From positions 3,038,001-3,102,000 of the forward strand of contig NZ_CP151273.1 of the NCBI RefSeq assembly GCF_038237375.1: a stretch of 64,000 nt of DNA. Reading direction: 5' to 3'. Under the pieces are notes generated by a model. The model did not search any database, had not been told where the DNA came from, and saw only the letters and a program-made list of their open reading frames with translations. A program made the translations under genes and the position numbers. The stretch's first letter is position 1, and each line of letters opens with the position of its first letter. Shown in pieces: positions 21,123 to 31,712 of this stretch. The stretch comes from Alcaligenes sp. SDU_A2. Its GTDB lineage: Bacteria > Pseudomonadota > Gammaproteobacteria > Burkholderiales > Burkholderiaceae_B.

Positions 21123-22940
21123 ATGTCCATTAACCTGATTTCCCTGAGCGATGCCCAACTGGCATTCGGTCACCACCCCCTGTTGGACCACGCCGATCTG
21201 ACCATACAAAGCAACGAACGCATCGGCCTGATCGGACGCAACGGGGCAGGCAAATCCTCGCTGCTGAAAATCCTGGACAGACGCATCGCTCCTGACGACG
21301 GTCAGGTACAAAGCCTGAACGGCCTGAAGGTGGCCACTGTCGAGCAAGAGCCCGAACTGGACCCCGATCAAACCATATACGACATCCTGTGCGGCGATTT
21401 CACTGAAACCGAAGACTGGCAGCGCCCCGCCCGGGCCAACACCCTGATCGACAAACTGGGCCTGGACCCGCAGGCCAGCGCCGCCAGCCTGTCAGGCGGA
21501 CAGCGCAAGCGTGTGGCCCTGGCGCGCGCCGTCGTCGAACAACCCGATCTGCTTTTGCTGGACGAACCGACTAACCACTTGGACTTCGACGGCATACTCT
21601 GGCTGGAGCAGTTGTTGCTGGGCTTCAAAGGCAGCGCCGTCATCATTACCCACGACCGACGCTTTCTGGACGTGGTGGCCACGCGCATCGTAGAACTGGA
21701 TCGCGGCAAGCTGTTCAGTTTTCCCGGTAATTTCTCCGAATGGCAGGTGCGCAAGGCCGAATGGCTGGAAGCGGAAAAACAGCAAAACGCCAAGTTCGAT
21801 AAATTTCTCGCCCAAGAAGAGGTCTGGATTCGCAAGGGCGTACAAGCACGGCGCACTCGTGACGAAGGCCGAGTACGTCGCCTGGAACAGTTGCGCCGCG
21901 ACCGCGCCGAACGGCGCGAACGCTCGGGCGATGTCAAATTCGCCATTTCCGAAGGCCAGCGCTCCGGCAAGCTGGTGGCCGAACTGCAAGACGTCAGCCA
22001 CGGCTACGACGACCGCGTACTCATCAAAGATTTCTCGACCGTGCTGATGCGCGGCGACCGCATCGGCCTGATTGGGCACAACGGCGCAGGCAAAACCACC
22101 TTGCTGCGCATCATGCTGGGATTACAAGAACCCAATGCCGGAATCGTGCGCCACGGCACCAAACTCAATATTGGCTATTTTGACCAGATGCGCAGCCGAC
22201 TGGACGAAAACGCTACGCTGGCCGACACCATCAGCCCTGGCAGCGAGTGGGTGGAAATTGGCAATCAGCGCAAACACATCATGAGCTACCTGGAAGACTT
22301 CCTGTTTCCGGCTGCCCGCGCCCATTCTCCGGTACGCAGTCTGTCCGGTGGCGAACGCGCCCGGCTGGCGCTGGCGCGCATGTTCGCCCAGCCCACCAAT
22401 GTGCTGGTCCTGGACGAACCAACCAACGACCTGGATATCGAAACCCTGGAACTGCTGGAAGACCTGATTCAGGATTACACCGGCACCGTGCTGCTGGTCA
22501 GCCACGACCGCACTTTCCTGGACAATGTGGTCACCCAGGTCATTGCCGCCGAAGGCGATGGCCATTGGGGCGAGTATGTAGGGGGCTACGACGAGTGGCT
22601 GGCGCAACGCCCGCAAACCAAGCCCGATACCCTTGCGGCGGCCGGCACCCCGACTGCTGCCACCCCCGCCAAGCCGGCTGCCGAACGCAGCGGCATGGCC
22701 GCCAAAACAGGCCGCCTGGCCCCATGGGAAGAAAAGGAACTGGACGCCCTGCCCGAGAAAATTGCAGCCATCGAAGGCCAGCAAGCCGAACTGGCCAATC
22801 AACTGAGCGCGCCCGATCTGTATAAGGACGGCTCCAGCCGGGCAGACGAGATCAACCGCCAGCTTGAGCAGCTCAATAAAGAGCTGGAGCTGTTGTTTGA
22901 ACGCTGGGAAAAACTGGAAGAAAAACGCCTGGCCACCTAG
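21123..22940 (+). CDS. uup: ABC-F ATPase Uup
   Basis: Uup is a cytoplasmic ABC-F protein that acts at the ribosome; in E. coli it also affects precise transposon excision. The 605-residue protein has two ABC domains. Walker A motifs are GRNGAGKSSLLK (about residue 40) and GHNGAGKTTLLR (about 318). The signatures are LSGGQRKRVALARA and LSGGERARLALARM, and the Walker B boxes are LLLDEPTNHLD and LVLDEPTNDLD. The C terminus is a charged coiled coil (ADEINRQLEQLNKELELLFE), which separates Uup from EttA. TGGAG precedes the ATG. It is a single gene between rnpB and the convergent yfaE. Confidence 0.92.
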   Translation: MSINLISLSDAQLAFGHHPLLDHADLTIQSNERIGLIGRNGAGKSSLLKILDRRIAPDDGQVQSLNGLKVATVEQEPELDPDQTIYDILCGDFTETEDWQRPARANTLIDKLGLDPQASAASLSGGQRKRVALARAVVEQPDLLLLDEPTNHLDFDGILWLEQLLLGFKGSAVIITHDRRFLDVVATRIVELDRGKLFSFPGNFSEWQVRKAEWLEAEKQQNAKFDKFLAQEEVWIRKGVQARRTRDEGRVRRLEQLRRDRAERRERSGDVKFAISEGQRSGKLVAELQDVSHGYDDRVLIKDFSTVLMRGDRIGLIGHNGAGKTTLLRIMLGLQEPNAGIVRHGTKLNIGYFDQMRSRLDENATLADTISPGSEWVEIGNQRKHIMSYLEDFLFPAARAHSPVRSLSGGERARLALARMFAQPTNVLVLDEPTNDLDIETLELLEDLIQDYTGTVLLVSHDRTFLDNVVTQVIAAEGDGHWGEYVGGYDEWLAQRPQTKPDTLAAAGTPTAATPAKPAAERSGMAAKTGRLAPWEEKELDALPEKIAAIEGQQAELANQLSAPDLYKDGSSRADEINRQLEQLNKELELLFERWEKLEEKRLAT

Positions 22941-22955
22941 CGGCAAGCCAAGGGA

Positions 22956-23264
22956 TCAAGCGCTCAGCCCTGAAAAGCTGAGCTGCCCCTCGTTTTCCTC
23001 TTGGGCCTTGGGCATGCGCTGACAGTCCACAGAAATAGGTTCAGCGGCCGTGCAGCAGCATGGCAGAACTTCGCCCGGAGCCACATAGGCCAGCGGCTGT
23101 TCTTTATAGGTAACTTGTCCATAGACAAGAGGGATGCGGCAGGAGCCGCAATAGCCGCTCCTGCACTGGTACTCGACCTGATGGCCGGTACGCTCCAAGC
23201 CTTCCAACAAGGTTTCACCGTCCAGCAACCGAAACTGAGTATCAGTTGTCCGGACTAGGCTCAT
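22956..23264 (-). CDS. yfaE: 2Fe-2S ferredoxin, YfaE type (ribonucleotide reductase maintenance)
   Basis: This 102-residue plant-type ferredoxin has the cluster pattern [10 protein letters not shown] plus a later cysteine in [11 protein letters not shown]. In E. coli YfaE gives electrons to NrdB to rebuild or maintain the diferric-tyrosyl radical. Its start overlaps the nrdB stop by ATGA, and it is the last gene of the nrdA-nrdB-yfaE operon, which supports the same role here. It converges with uup with only 15 bases between stops. Confidence 0.92.
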   Translation of the reverse strand: MSLVRTTDTQFRLLDGETLLEGLERTGHQVEYQCRSGYCGSCRIPLVYGQVTYKEQPLAYVAPGEVLPCCCTAAEPISVDCQRMPKAQEENEGQLSFSGLSA

Positions 23265-24394
23265 AGTTCGATGCCATCGAAGTCGTTCGCCGACACTTCC
23301 GCATCGATCTGCCCCACCAGATAGGAGCTGAGCTCCACTTCCTGGGGAGCGACCTGCACCGTATCGGAAGACAGCCAGGTATTGATCCAGGGAATGGGAT
23401 TATGCTTGGCCCCCTCGAAAGCCGGCTTTAAGCCCACCGCCGCCATGCGGGTGTTGGTGATGTACTCCACGTACTGGCCCAGAATATCCTTGTTCAACCC
23501 AATCATGGAGCCATCGCGGAACAGATACTGCGCCCACTGCTTTTCCTGCTCGGCAGCCTGCTTGAACATCTGGAAGCACGCCGGTTCCAGTTCCTTGGCA
23601 ACCTTGGCGAACTCGGGATCGTCCTGCCCCGAACGCATGATATTGATCAGGTGCTGGGTGCCGGTCAGGTGCAGCGCTTCGTCGCGCGCAATCAGGCGGA
23701 TGATCTTGGCGTTGCCTTCCATCAGCTTGCGCTCGGCAAAGGCAAACGAGCAGGCAAAACTGACGTAAAAGCGAATCGCCTCCAGGATGTTCACGCTCAT
23801 CAAGCACAAGTAGAGCTTTTTCTTGAGCTCGTACTCGTTGACCTTGTAAGTCTGACCATCGATGACGTGCTCTCCCGCACCGAACCGCGAGTACAGCATG
23901 GTGTCGTGGATCAGGTCGTCGTAGTAAGACGATATATCCGTAGCGCGCAGCTTGATGTTTTCGTTGCGCACAATGTCGTCAAAGATAATGGACGGATCAT
24001 TGACGATGTTGCGGATGATATGGGTATAGGAGCGCGAATGGATCGTTTCGGAAAACGCCCAGGTCTCGATCCAGGTTTCCAGCTCGGGCAGCGACACCAA
24101 GGGCAGAAACGCCACGTTGGGGCTGCGGCCCTGGATGGAGTCGAGCAGTGTCTGATATTTCAGATTGCTGATGAAAATATGCTTTTCGTGCTCGGGCAGG
24201 TTCTGATAGTCGATACGATCCTGTGAAATATCGACTTCTTCGGGACGCCAGAAAAAAGACAATTGCTTTTCGATCAACTTCTCGAAAATCGGATACTTCT
24301 GCTGATCGTAGCGCGCCACATTGACCGGCTGGCCGAAGAACATCGGCTCTTTGAGCTGATCGTTATCGGTTTTTGAAAAAATACTGTATGCCAT
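23261..24394 (-). CDS. nrdB: Class Ia ribonucleotide reductase, beta subunit NrdB
   Basis: NrdB holds the diferric-tyrosyl radical cofactor that starts deoxyribonucleotide formation in NrdA. The 377-residue protein has the iron-binding helices: [36 protein letters not shown] and [14 protein letters not shown]. The acidic C-terminal tail ([10 protein letters not shown]) is the peptide that docks NrdA. The ATG at 24394 has GGAG eight bases upstream; the longer frame reads back into the nrdA gap. The nrdA stop is 13 bases away. Confidence 0.97.
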   Translation of the reverse strand: MAYSIFSKTDNDQLKEPMFFGQPVNVARYDQQKYPIFEKLIEKQLSFFWRPEEVDISQDRIDYQNLPEHEKHIFISNLKYQTLLDSIQGRSPNVAFLPLVSLPELETWIETWAFSETIHSRSYTHIIRNIVNDPSIIFDDIVRNENIKLRATDISSYYDDLIHDTMLYSRFGAGEHVIDGQTYKVNEYELKKKLYLCLMSVNILEAIRFYVSFACSFAFAERKLMEGNAKIIRLIARDEALHLTGTQHLINIMRSGQDDPEFAKVAKELEPACFQMFKQAAEQEKQWAQYLFRDGSMIGLNKDILGQYVEYITNTRMAAVGLKPAFEGAKHNPIPWINTWLSSDTVQVAPQEVELSSYLVGQIDAEVSANDFDGIEL

Positions 24395-24407
24395 GGTCTG
24401 CGCTCCG

Positions 24408-26687
24408 TCAGATCTTGCACGCGCCGCCGGCGCAGCCATCGTCTTCCAGTTCACCCTGGGCGTCATCGGCACCATCGCGCGTATTGTGGTAGTACAGCGT
24501 CTTGACGCCATACTTGTAAGCCAGCAACAAATCCTTGAGCAATTGCTTCATGGGCACACGGCCGCCCTCGAAGCGCTGCGGGTCGTAATTGGTATTGGCC
24601 GAAATGGACTGGTCCACGAACTTCTGCATAATGCCGACCAGCTTCAGATAGCTCTCGTTGCCGGGCATGCGCCAGAGCAGTTCGTACTGATCCTTTAGCT
24701 GCTCGAAGTCAGGCACCACCTGACGCAAAATGCCGTCCTTGGACTGTTTGACGGAGACCAGCCCACGCGGTGGCTCGATACCATTGGTCGCATTGGCGAT
24801 CTGACTGGAGGTTTCGGAAGGCATCAAAGCCGTCAAGGTGGAGTTACGCAAACCGTGCTTGACGATGTCGGCACGCAAGGCTTCCCAATCCAGATGCAGC
24901 GGCTCGTCGCAAATACCGTCCACATCTTTTTTGTAGGTATCGATCGGCAGCAGGCCAGCGGCATACGTCGTTTCGTCAAAGGCCTTGCAGGGGCCGTATT
25001 CACGGGACAATTGCACCGAGGCTTTTAGCAGATAGTACTGGATGGCCTCGAACGTGCGGTGCGTCAGGCCCAAAGCGGCTGGATCGGAATAGCGGGTGCC
25101 GTTCTTGGCCAGATAATAGGCATAGTTGATGACGCCCACACCCAGAGAACGACGCTTTTCGGTGGCGCTCAATGCCGCCTTGACCGGGTAGTCCTGGTAA
25201 TCCAGCAGCGCATCCAAAGCCCGGGTGATCAGGTCGGCCAGGCCGTCCAGTTCGTCCAGCGACTCCAGCGCCCCCAGGTTGAAGGCCGACAAGGTACACA
25301 GCGCAATCTCGCCGTCCGGGTCGTTCAAATCATTCAAGGGCTTGGTAGGCAGCGCAATTTCCATGCACAGATTGGACTGACGCACAGGAGCCACGTCCGG
25401 GCGGAACGGACTGTGCGTATTGCAATGGTCCACATTCTGGATGTAGATGCGGCCGGTGCTGGCACGCTCTTGCATCAGCAGGGAAAACAGTTCCAGCGCG
25501 GGCAGGCTGCGCTTGCGAATGGCCGGGTCCTGCTCGTAGAGCTCGTACAGGCGCTCGAACTCGTCCTGATCGGCAAAAAACGCTTCGTACAGGCCGGGCA
25601 CATCGTGCGGCGAGAACAGCGTGATGTGGCTGCCCTTGATCAGACGCTGATACAGCAAGCGGTTAATCTGCACACCGTAATCCAGGTGACGGATACGGTT
25701 TTCTTCCACGCCGCGGTTGTTCTTGAGCACCAGCAGGGTTTCGACCTCCAGGTGCCACAAAGGATAGAACAAGGTGGCGGCACCGCCGCGCACACCGCCC
25801 TGGGAGCAGGACTTGACGGCAGCCTGGAACATCTTGAAGAAAGGCAGGCAGCCGGTGTGCTGGGCTTCGCCGCCGCGGATCTCGCTGCCCACGGCGCGGA
25901 TGCGTCCACCGTTGATGCCGATGCCAGCGCGCTGCGATACGTAACGCACAATCGCGCTGGTGGTGGCGTTGATGCTGTCCAGGCTGTCATCGCACTCGAT
26001 CAGCACGCACGAACTGAACTGGCGCGTAGGCGTGCGAACGCCCGCCATGATAGGCGTAGGCAGGGAAATCTTGAACTGCGAGACGGCATCGTAAAAACGC
26101 TTGATGAAGGACAAGCGGGTCTGCGCCGGATACTTGGCGAACAGGCACATGGCCACCAGCACATACAGGAACTGGGGGCTTTCGTAGATGCGTTTGGTGA
26201 CCCGGTTCTGAACCAGATACTTGCCTTCGAGCTGCTTGACGGCGGCGTACGAGAAATTCATGTCGCGCCAGTGATCAATGTACTGATCGAGCTCGTCAAA
26301 TTCGGCGCGGCTGTAATCAGCCAGCAGATGCGGGTCGTAGCGACCGTCCTCGGTCAACTGCTGGACATGATCGTACAGAGCGGGCGGCTCGAATTGCCCG
26401 AAGGCGATCTTGCGCAGATGGAAAATAGCCAGCCGGGCAGCCAGATACTGGTAATCGGGCGTGTCTTCGGAAATCAGGTCGGCTGCCGACTTGATGATGG
26501 TCTCGTGGATGTCGCTGGTGCGAATGCCGTTGTAGAACTGAATATGCGAGCGCAACTCGACCTGCGACACCGACACATTATTGAGTCCTTCCGCGGCCCA
26601 GTCAATGACGCGATGAATTTTGTCGAGATTGATCGGCTCTGTCCGGCCATCCCGCTTGGTGACCATCAATTGTTCGGTTTTTTGCAT
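24408..26687 (-). CDS. nrdA: Class Ia ribonucleotide reductase, alpha subunit NrdA
   Basis: NrdA reduces ribonucleoside diphosphates to deoxy forms. The 759-residue protein begins with an ATP-cone ([20 protein letters not shown]), the dATP on/off switch. The active-site cysteines are in [14 protein letters not shown] and [11 protein letters not shown]. The C-terminal thioredoxin-reactive pair is in GCAGGACKI, matching the E. coli ending. Two NrdR-like boxes lie 66-112 bases upstream of the start, so the operon is probably repressed by NrdR when dNTP levels are high. Confidence 0.97.
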   Translation of the reverse strand: MQKTEQLMVTKRDGRTEPINLDKIHRVIDWAAEGLNNVSVSQVELRSHIQFYNGIRTSDIHETIIKSAADLISEDTPDYQYLAARLAIFHLRKIAFGQFEPPALYDHVQQLTEDGRYDPHLLADYSRAEFDELDQYIDHWRDMNFSYAAVKQLEGKYLVQNRVTKRIYESPQFLYVLVAMCLFAKYPAQTRLSFIKRFYDAVSQFKISLPTPIMAGVRTPTRQFSSCVLIECDDSLDSINATTSAIVRYVSQRAGIGINGGRIRAVGSEIRGGEAQHTGCLPFFKMFQAAVKSCSQGGVRGGAATLFYPLWHLEVETLLVLKNNRGVEENRIRHLDYGVQINRLLYQRLIKGSHITLFSPHDVPGLYEAFFADQDEFERLYELYEQDPAIRKRSLPALELFSLLMQERASTGRIYIQNVDHCNTHSPFRPDVAPVRQSNLCMEIALPTKPLNDLNDPDGEIALCTLSAFNLGALESLDELDGLADLITRALDALLDYQDYPVKAALSATEKRRSLGVGVINYAYYLAKNGTRYSDPAALGLTHRTFEAIQYYLLKASVQLSREYGPCKAFDETTYAAGLLPIDTYKKDVDGICDEPLHLDWEALRADIVKHGLRNSTLTALMPSETSSQIANATNGIEPPRGLVSVKQSKDGILRQVVPDFEQLKDQYELLWRMPGNESYLKLVGIMQKFVDQSISANTNYDPQRFEGGRVPMKQLLKDLLLAYKYGVKTLYYHNTRDGADDAQGELEDDGCAGGACKI

Positions 26688-26752
26688 GGTGAGTCTCGGA
26701 AATCAGATATAGATACGTGCACACTTGACAAAACGCCAAGCTCCACCCCTGG

Positions 26753-26799
26753 GCACCACATCTAGTGAAGGATAGCCTGAATTCTACTACATATAGTGT
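26753..26799. promoter_or_regulatory. Pair of NrdR boxes upstream of nrdA
   Basis: Two 16-bp partly palindromic sites are visible on the plus strand: GCACCACATCTAGTGA (26753-26768) and CTACTACATATAGTGT (26784-26799). Against the general NrdR consensus acaCwAtATaTwGtgt they match at about 11 and 13 positions by my count. Their starts are 31 bp apart, three helical turns, the usual spacing of NrdR box pairs. The location before a class Ia nrd operon fits. NrdR itself is not in this window. Confidence 0.8.
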
Positions 26800-26910
26800 T
26801 TCAAGTTGGCGCTGTTTTCACTTCAAAATGCAACACCATTGATATAGGCTTCAATATCAACGGTTTGTGCGCCCTGTCGGCCGACTGGAAAAAAGGCGCA
26901 GCGCCTGTCA

Positions 26911-26934
26911 AGAAAAACCCGGCTCAAACCGGGT
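26911..26934 (-). terminator. Rho-independent terminator after recQ
   Basis: On the minus strand ACCCGG-tttgag-CCGGGT is followed directly by TTTTTC. It begins 16 bases past the recQ stop and closes the five-gene run that starts with the cydA-like gene. Confidence 0.85.
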
Positions 26935-26949
26935 AAATAATGCGGCCTG

Positions 26950-28776
26950 CTATTGCGGATGGATCTCCTGCACACAGCGCAGCAACGCTTCCCCATAGGC
27001 CTCGCGCTTGCGCACCCCTATGCCGGTGATATGTTCCAGATCGGTCTGCGAACGTGGGCAGCGCACGGCCACCTCGCGCAGCGTCGCATCATGAAAAATG
27101 ACGTAGGCCGGCACGCCGTGTTCTTTGGCCGTGGCGGCACGCCAGACACGCAACGCCTCGAAACGCACCTGCTGCTCCGGCTCCAGGGCCGGACCCTGGT
27201 TGGCCTGCCCGCGCGTGCGATGCGCAGCCGGGCCGCGCGACACGGTTTCGCGGCGCAACATCAAGGTGCGTTCACCCTTGAGCACCTCGCGGCTGGCGTC
27301 GGTCAACAGCAAGGTGCCATAGCCTTCGGTATCGACCGCCACCAGATTATGAGCCAGCAACTGGCGCAGCACGCCCCGCCAGGCCTGGTCGGACAAATCG
27401 GTGCCCACGCCAAATACGGTCAGGCGATCATGTTCGTTTTCCTTGACTCTGTCGGTCAGTTTGCCGCGCAGAATGTCAATCAGATGCCCTGCCCCGAAAC
27501 GCTGGCCCCGTTCGCGCCAGAGCCGATAAATAGTAGACAACATTTTTTGGGCGGCCACCGTGCCATCCCAGGCCTGCGGAGCCTCCAGGCAGGTGTCGCA
27601 ATTGCCGCAAGGCTCGATCTGTTGCCCGAAATAGGCCAACAATCGCTGACGGCGGCAGGAGATCGTTTCGCACAAGCCCAGCATGGCGTCCAAGGCCTGC
27701 CCCTGCTGACGGCGATGCGCCGCGTCCCCCTGCGACTCGTTGATCATGCGATGCAGTTGCACCACGTCCTGTAAACCATAGGCCAGCCAGGCCGTGGCCG
27801 GTTCGCCATCGCGTCCTGCCCGCCCCGTTTCCTGATAATACCCTTCCACCGATTTGGGCAGGTCGATGTGAGCGACAAAGCGCACATCCGGTTTATTCAC
27901 CCCCATGCCGAACGCAATGGTGGCCACCATGACCACCCCTTCCTCGCGCAAGAAACGCGCCTGATTGGTGGCCCGCAACTGGGCATCCAGACCGGCGTGA
28001 TAAGGCAAAGCATTGATGCCATTGCGGCACAGAAAGTCCGCAGTCTCATCGACTCGCGCACGCGACAGGCAATACACAATACCGGCCTGCCCGGCATGCT
28101 CCTCGCGAATAAAATTCAGCAGTTGCTTGCGCACCTCGTTCTTTTCGATGATGCGATAGCAAATGTTGGGACGGTCGAAGCTGGCGACAAAGTGACGCGC
28201 ATCCTCCAGTTTCAGGCGCTGGGCGATCTCCACCCGCGTGACTTGATTCGCAGTGGCCGTCAGGGCCACGCGCGGCACCTGCGGCCAACGCTGCGCCAGC
28301 AGGTCCAGGCCCAGGTACTCCGGCCGGAAATCATGCCCCCACTGCGACACACAGTGAGCCTCGTCGATGGCAAACAAGGAAATAGTGCCGCGCGCCAACA
28401 AATCCAGGCAACGGTCGGTCAGCAAGCGCTCGGGGGCCACATACAGCAGGTCCAGTTGCCCGGTCAAAAATTCGCGCTCGACCTCGCGGGCGGTCTGCCA
28501 GTCCTGAGACGAGTTCAGATAAGCCGCATTCACGCCCAGTTCGGTCAGGGCATCGACCTGATCCTGCATCAATGCGATCAAAGGCGATACCACTATGCCC
28601 GTGCCAGGACGCACCAACGCGGGGATCTGGTAGCACAGGGACTTGCCGCCTCCGGTGGGCATCAGCACCAACGCATCGCCCCCCTGGATCAGGGTTTCGA
28701 TGATTTCGTGCTGGAACCCCCGAAAACTGTCGTAACCGAAAACTTCCTGTAGAACGTCAAGTGCTGACTGGGCCAT
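26950..28776 (-). CDS. recQ: ATP-dependent DNA helicase RecQ
   Basis: RecQ is a 3'-5' helicase of the RecF recombination pathway. The 608-residue protein has Walker [13 protein letters not shown], the DEAH box [19 protein letters not shown], the RecQ-type zinc module (CETISCRR ... CGNCDTC) and a winged-helix region. A C-terminal HRDC domain begins near [18 protein letters not shown]. The length is normal. It starts 9 bases after the outer-membrane barrel gene on the same strand and ends at a good terminator, so it appears to be the last gene of a longer transcript. Confidence 0.96.
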   Translation of the reverse strand: MAQSALDVLQEVFGYDSFRGFQHEIIETLIQGGDALVLMPTGGGKSLCYQIPALVRPGTGIVVSPLIALMQDQVDALTELGVNAAYLNSSQDWQTAREVEREFLTGQLDLLYVAPERLLTDRCLDLLARGTISLFAIDEAHCVSQWGHDFRPEYLGLDLLAQRWPQVPRVALTATANQVTRVEIAQRLKLEDARHFVASFDRPNICYRIIEKNEVRKQLLNFIREEHAGQAGIVYCLSRARVDETADFLCRNGINALPYHAGLDAQLRATNQARFLREEGVVMVATIAFGMGVNKPDVRFVAHIDLPKSVEGYYQETGRAGRDGEPATAWLAYGLQDVVQLHRMINESQGDAAHRRQQGQALDAMLGLCETISCRRQRLLAYFGQQIEPCGNCDTCLEAPQAWDGTVAAQKMLSTIYRLWRERGQRFGAGHLIDILRGKLTDRVKENEHDRLTVFGVGTDLSDQAWRGVLRQLLAHNLVAVDTEGYGTLLLTDASREVLKGERTLMLRRETVSRGPAAHRTRGQANQGPALEPEQQVRFEALRVWRAATAKEHGVPAYVIFHDATLREVAVRCPRSQTDLEHITGIGVRKREAYGEALLRCVQEIHPQ

Positions 28777-28785
28777 GCCGCCTGC

Positions 28786-29913
28786 TTAAAAAATCGGAAC
28801 AGAAAAACGCAAAGCCACATTGGACTGACGGCTTTCCAGATGACGGCGGGCCTGCAAACCCACCCTGAGGCTGGGACTGTACCAGAACTGCTGCGACACC
28901 CCAACATAGCGGTTCACGCCACCGGCCAGGGGGTGCTGCACCTCGTACTGTGTGTTCAATTCGCCCCAACGGCGCAGAGGCACCGTCGCTCCCAGCACCT
29001 GCCGACGACTGGCAGCGGCCATTTTCATACCCTGGTAACGGCTTAGATCGACAAAGCGATCCTGATAGCGCTCACCCCGCCATTCCAGGCGCAAATCATC
29101 CAGCACATCCATGCCATAGGCCGCCTGATAACGCCAACCCTGACCCAGCGAATGGGACGCCCGCGCCACGCTGGCCTGCCACACGCCCCAATCCGGCGAG
29201 CGATAGGTGGCTCCTACCCCGGTCATGGAAAAATCGCGGGCACTTTCCATTTGCGCGTCCACGCTCGTATGGGTGGCGACATCAGTGCTGACAAGCAAGC
29301 TGCCGGCCGTGGCACCGTAGACCAGATCGCCATTGTCGCGGTTGCCGGTGGCATCCAAGGCGCCAAGAGCCAGCGCATAACGCCAAGGACCGCCCGGTCC
29401 CTGCTCGAACGCCTGAGTCAGATTGACCCCGCCCATAGACACTGGCTGCGCCCAGTCGGCACCGGCGATCGTGTCGTTGCCCAAGGTCAGCTCCAAACCC
29501 TGCTCACCCACGTAGCGCCAATTGCGCTCGCCAAAGACCCAGACCTGGTCGGCGGAACTACGCAACCAGCGTGCCCGCCAGAGCGGCGATGACTGCCTGC
29601 TGTATTGAATGGAGCGGGCAAGACTGGCCGTTTCCGAACCGGCAAGACTAAGATCGGAAAACGACAAAGCTGGGGTCGTGTCGTATGTAGGTTGCGCGTC
29701 GTCCTGCCACTGAGCGGGATCAAAGAACGGGGTCGGAGGCGGCAGCTCCTGAGCAGGAACCGCTTGGGCCTCCTGAACCCCATACACCTGCGTAGAGGAC
29801 AGGCGCTCCAAGCCCATGCTGTTCTGCGCGGCGACGGCCGGACCGAACAACATGCCAGTCAAACAGAACATCAGCACCCCCGCAGACACATGGGCGCGAA
29901 CTAGGATGTGCAT
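28786..29913 (-). CDS. Predicted outer-membrane beta-barrel protein, possibly usher-like
   Basis: I do not recognise this 375-residue protein with certainty. It begins with a signal peptide (hydrophobic residues 11-28, AVA-A cleavage region), then a Pro/Gln-rich linker of about 50 residues. From about residue 100 it shows alternating polar/hydrophobic strands with many W, Y and R, ending in FSVPIF; a terminal Phe is the usual BamA signal. Segments such as STDVATHTSVDAQMES, GVGATYRSPDWGVWQASVA and GQGWRYQAAYGM resemble barrel strands of fimbrial ushers. However, the plug and the N- and C-terminal usher domains are missing and no chaperone or pilin gene is nearby. A simple porin-like barrel is the alternative. 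It sits 19 bases after the ClC gene and 9 before recQ. Confidence 0.6.
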   Translation of the reverse strand: MHILVRAHVSAGVLMFCLTGMLFGPAVAAQNSMGLERLSSTQVYGVQEAQAVPAQELPPPTPFFDPAQWQDDAQPTYDTTPALSFSDLSLAGSETASLARSIQYSRQSSPLWRARWLRSSADQVWVFGERNWRYVGEQGLELTLGNDTIAGADWAQPVSMGGVNLTQAFEQGPGGPWRYALALGALDATGNRDNGDLVYGATAGSLLVSTDVATHTSVDAQMESARDFSMTGVGATYRSPDWGVWQASVARASHSLGQGWRYQAAYGMDVLDDLRLEWRGERYQDRFVDLSRYQGMKMAAASRRQVLGATVPLRRWGELNTQYEVQHPLAGGVNRYVGVSQQFWYSPSLRVGLQARRHLESRQSNVALRFSVPIF

Positions 29914-29932
29914 GATTACAAAAACCAGAAAG

Positions 29933-31681
29933 TCAGCGGCGGGCGTCCAGCATCACTTCGCCGCTGGCGTCCAGCGAACGCTTGATGGCCGAATATTTTT
30001 CCAGCACGGCGGATTTATAAACCACGCCGATCAGCCGACCGGAGCCATCGCCATTGAGCACCGGCAGGCGCTCACCCAGAAAGTGTACAAAATGCTCCTG
30101 TGCTTCATCCAGGCTCATGTCGGGATAAAGCGTCTTGACAAAGTCCATGCGCAAAATGTCTCCTACCAAACGCTGTTGGGCATCGTTGTCATCAAGCAAC
30201 ATGCGGGTCAGATCCTGCTGCGCGATCACCCCTTGGTAAACCTGATGCTCGTCCACCACATACAGATAGCGCACGGGGTACTCCAGGAACATCTGCAAGG
30301 CCTCGCGCACCTGCGTAGTAGTACTGACCACCGTATCGGCAGGCCGGATCAGCTCAGCCAGCGTGGTGTGACGTAACTTGTGGCGCAGCAGCGCATCGCG
30401 TTCGCGCACCAAAGTAACCTCGTACATGGCCACTTCGGCCACGGCGCGCGACACAAAATAAGCCATGACACAGGCTACGATCAGAGGCAGCACCAGTTGG
30501 TAGCTGAGCGTCATCTCGAACAGCATCAAAATAGCCATGAAGGGCGCGCTGGTCGCCGCGCCCAGAAAGGCACCCATGCCTACCAAGGTAAACAGATACA
30601 GCGGCACATCCAGGCCGGGCAAGAGCATCAGGGTCAGCTTGCCGAACAAAGTACCGAAGGCCGCGCCCACAAAGATAGCCGGCGTGAACACGCCGCCCAC
30701 CGCGCCCGAGCCCACCGTCAGCCCGGTGGCCAGCACCTTGAAAAACAACATCAACAATACGGCGTGCCAGGCCCAGTCGCTGTGCAACATGGACGACACC
30801 ACGCTGAAACCATTGCCGGCCACGCGCGGCACGAACACCAGCAACAATCCCAGCAGCAGGCCGCCCAAAGTCAGACGCAACGGAAGTCCCAGACCCGTAC
30901 GCTTGAAAAGACTGCGCGACAGATTCATTAATTTCAGAAAGGCGGGGGCCGCCACGCCGATCAAGGCTCCCAGGACCAGAAACGGCAGGATATCCATGCC
31001 GCCGATGGCCTGAATGCCCGTCATTTCGTAGGGCGCGTGATAATCGCCCAATGTGCGCATCGTGATATGGGCGCTGACCGCTGCCATCAAAAGCGGGCCG
31101 AAGCTGCTCATGCTCATGGTGCCCAGCACGATTTCGGCCACAAACACGGCACCGGCAATCGGCGCGCCATAGGCGGCGGCCACCCCGGCTGCCGCGCCGC
31201 ACGCCACCAGCAGGCGCAGACGCGCCTGACTGAACAAGGTAAAACGGCCTATGGCCGAGGCCGACAATGAAGCCAGATGCACCATCGCCCCCTCACGACC
31301 GATGGAACCGCCCGAGGCCACCGTCATCAACGAGGAAAGCGAACGCAGCAAGCCCTGGCGCACAGACAGGCGGCCATCGCCGATGGCCACCGCTTCCATA
31401 TAGTCCGAATTGCCTTTGGACGGCAAGCGCCCGGCCAACCACAGCAGCACACCGGCGCACAGCCCGCCCACCGTCGGGAACAGGATACGGACAGGCCAGG
31501 ACAAACCTTCGGTCACCGCAACAATACCGCCATGCTGCCCCGTAACCCACTGCTGGATCAGCTTCATGCCCTGATGGAACGCAATCGTCGCCAACGCCCC
31601 CAGAACCCCCGCCACCACCGCCCAGGCCAGCATGGCCGGCATATCCGACAACCATCGGAACCCTTGCAGACGCTTGCGCAT
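29933..31681 (-). CDS. ClC-family chloride channel/antiporter with CBS domains
   Basis: This 582-residue inner-membrane protein has about ten hydrophobic segments and ClC signatures. GSIGREGAMVHLAS carries the gating glutamate (usual GREGP, here with A instead of P), and GAVGGVFTPAIFVGAAFG is the GxFxP loop. The usual GSGIP loop is not recognisable; KGNSDYMEA stands at that place. The C terminus has two CBS domains (STTTQVREALQMFLEYPVRY and RLPVLNGDGSGRLIGVVYK) that may sense adenine nucleotides. ClcB-like proteins of this layout occur in the family. ATG 31681 lacks a clear ribosome site; a GTG at 31705 with AAAGG upstream would add eight residues. It follows the cydB-like gene by about 30 bases. 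Confidence 0.9.
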   Translation of the reverse strand: MRKRLQGFRWLSDMPAMLAWAVVAGVLGALATIAFHQGMKLIQQWVTGQHGGIVAVTEGLSWPVRILFPTVGGLCAGVLLWLAGRLPSKGNSDYMEAVAIGDGRLSVRQGLLRSLSSLMTVASGGSIGREGAMVHLASLSASAIGRFTLFSQARLRLLVACGAAAGVAAAYGAPIAGAVFVAEIVLGTMSMSSFGPLLMAAVSAHITMRTLGDYHAPYEMTGIQAIGGMDILPFLVLGALIGVAAPAFLKLMNLSRSLFKRTGLGLPLRLTLGGLLLGLLLVFVPRVAGNGFSVVSSMLHSDWAWHAVLLMLFFKVLATGLTVGSGAVGGVFTPAIFVGAAFGTLFGKLTLMLLPGLDVPLYLFTLVGMGAFLGAATSAPFMAILMLFEMTLSYQLVLPLIVACVMAYFVSRAVAEVAMYEVTLVRERDALLRHKLRHTTLAELIRPADTVVSTTTQVREALQMFLEYPVRYLYVVDEHQVYQGVIAQQDLTRMLLDDNDAQQRLVGDILRMDFVKTLYPDMSLDEAQEHFVHFLGERLPVLNGDGSGRLIGVVYKSAVLEKYSAIKRSLDASGEVMLDARR

Positions 31682-31712
31682 GGACAGAACGGAGTGAACG
31701 ATCACAATGTTT

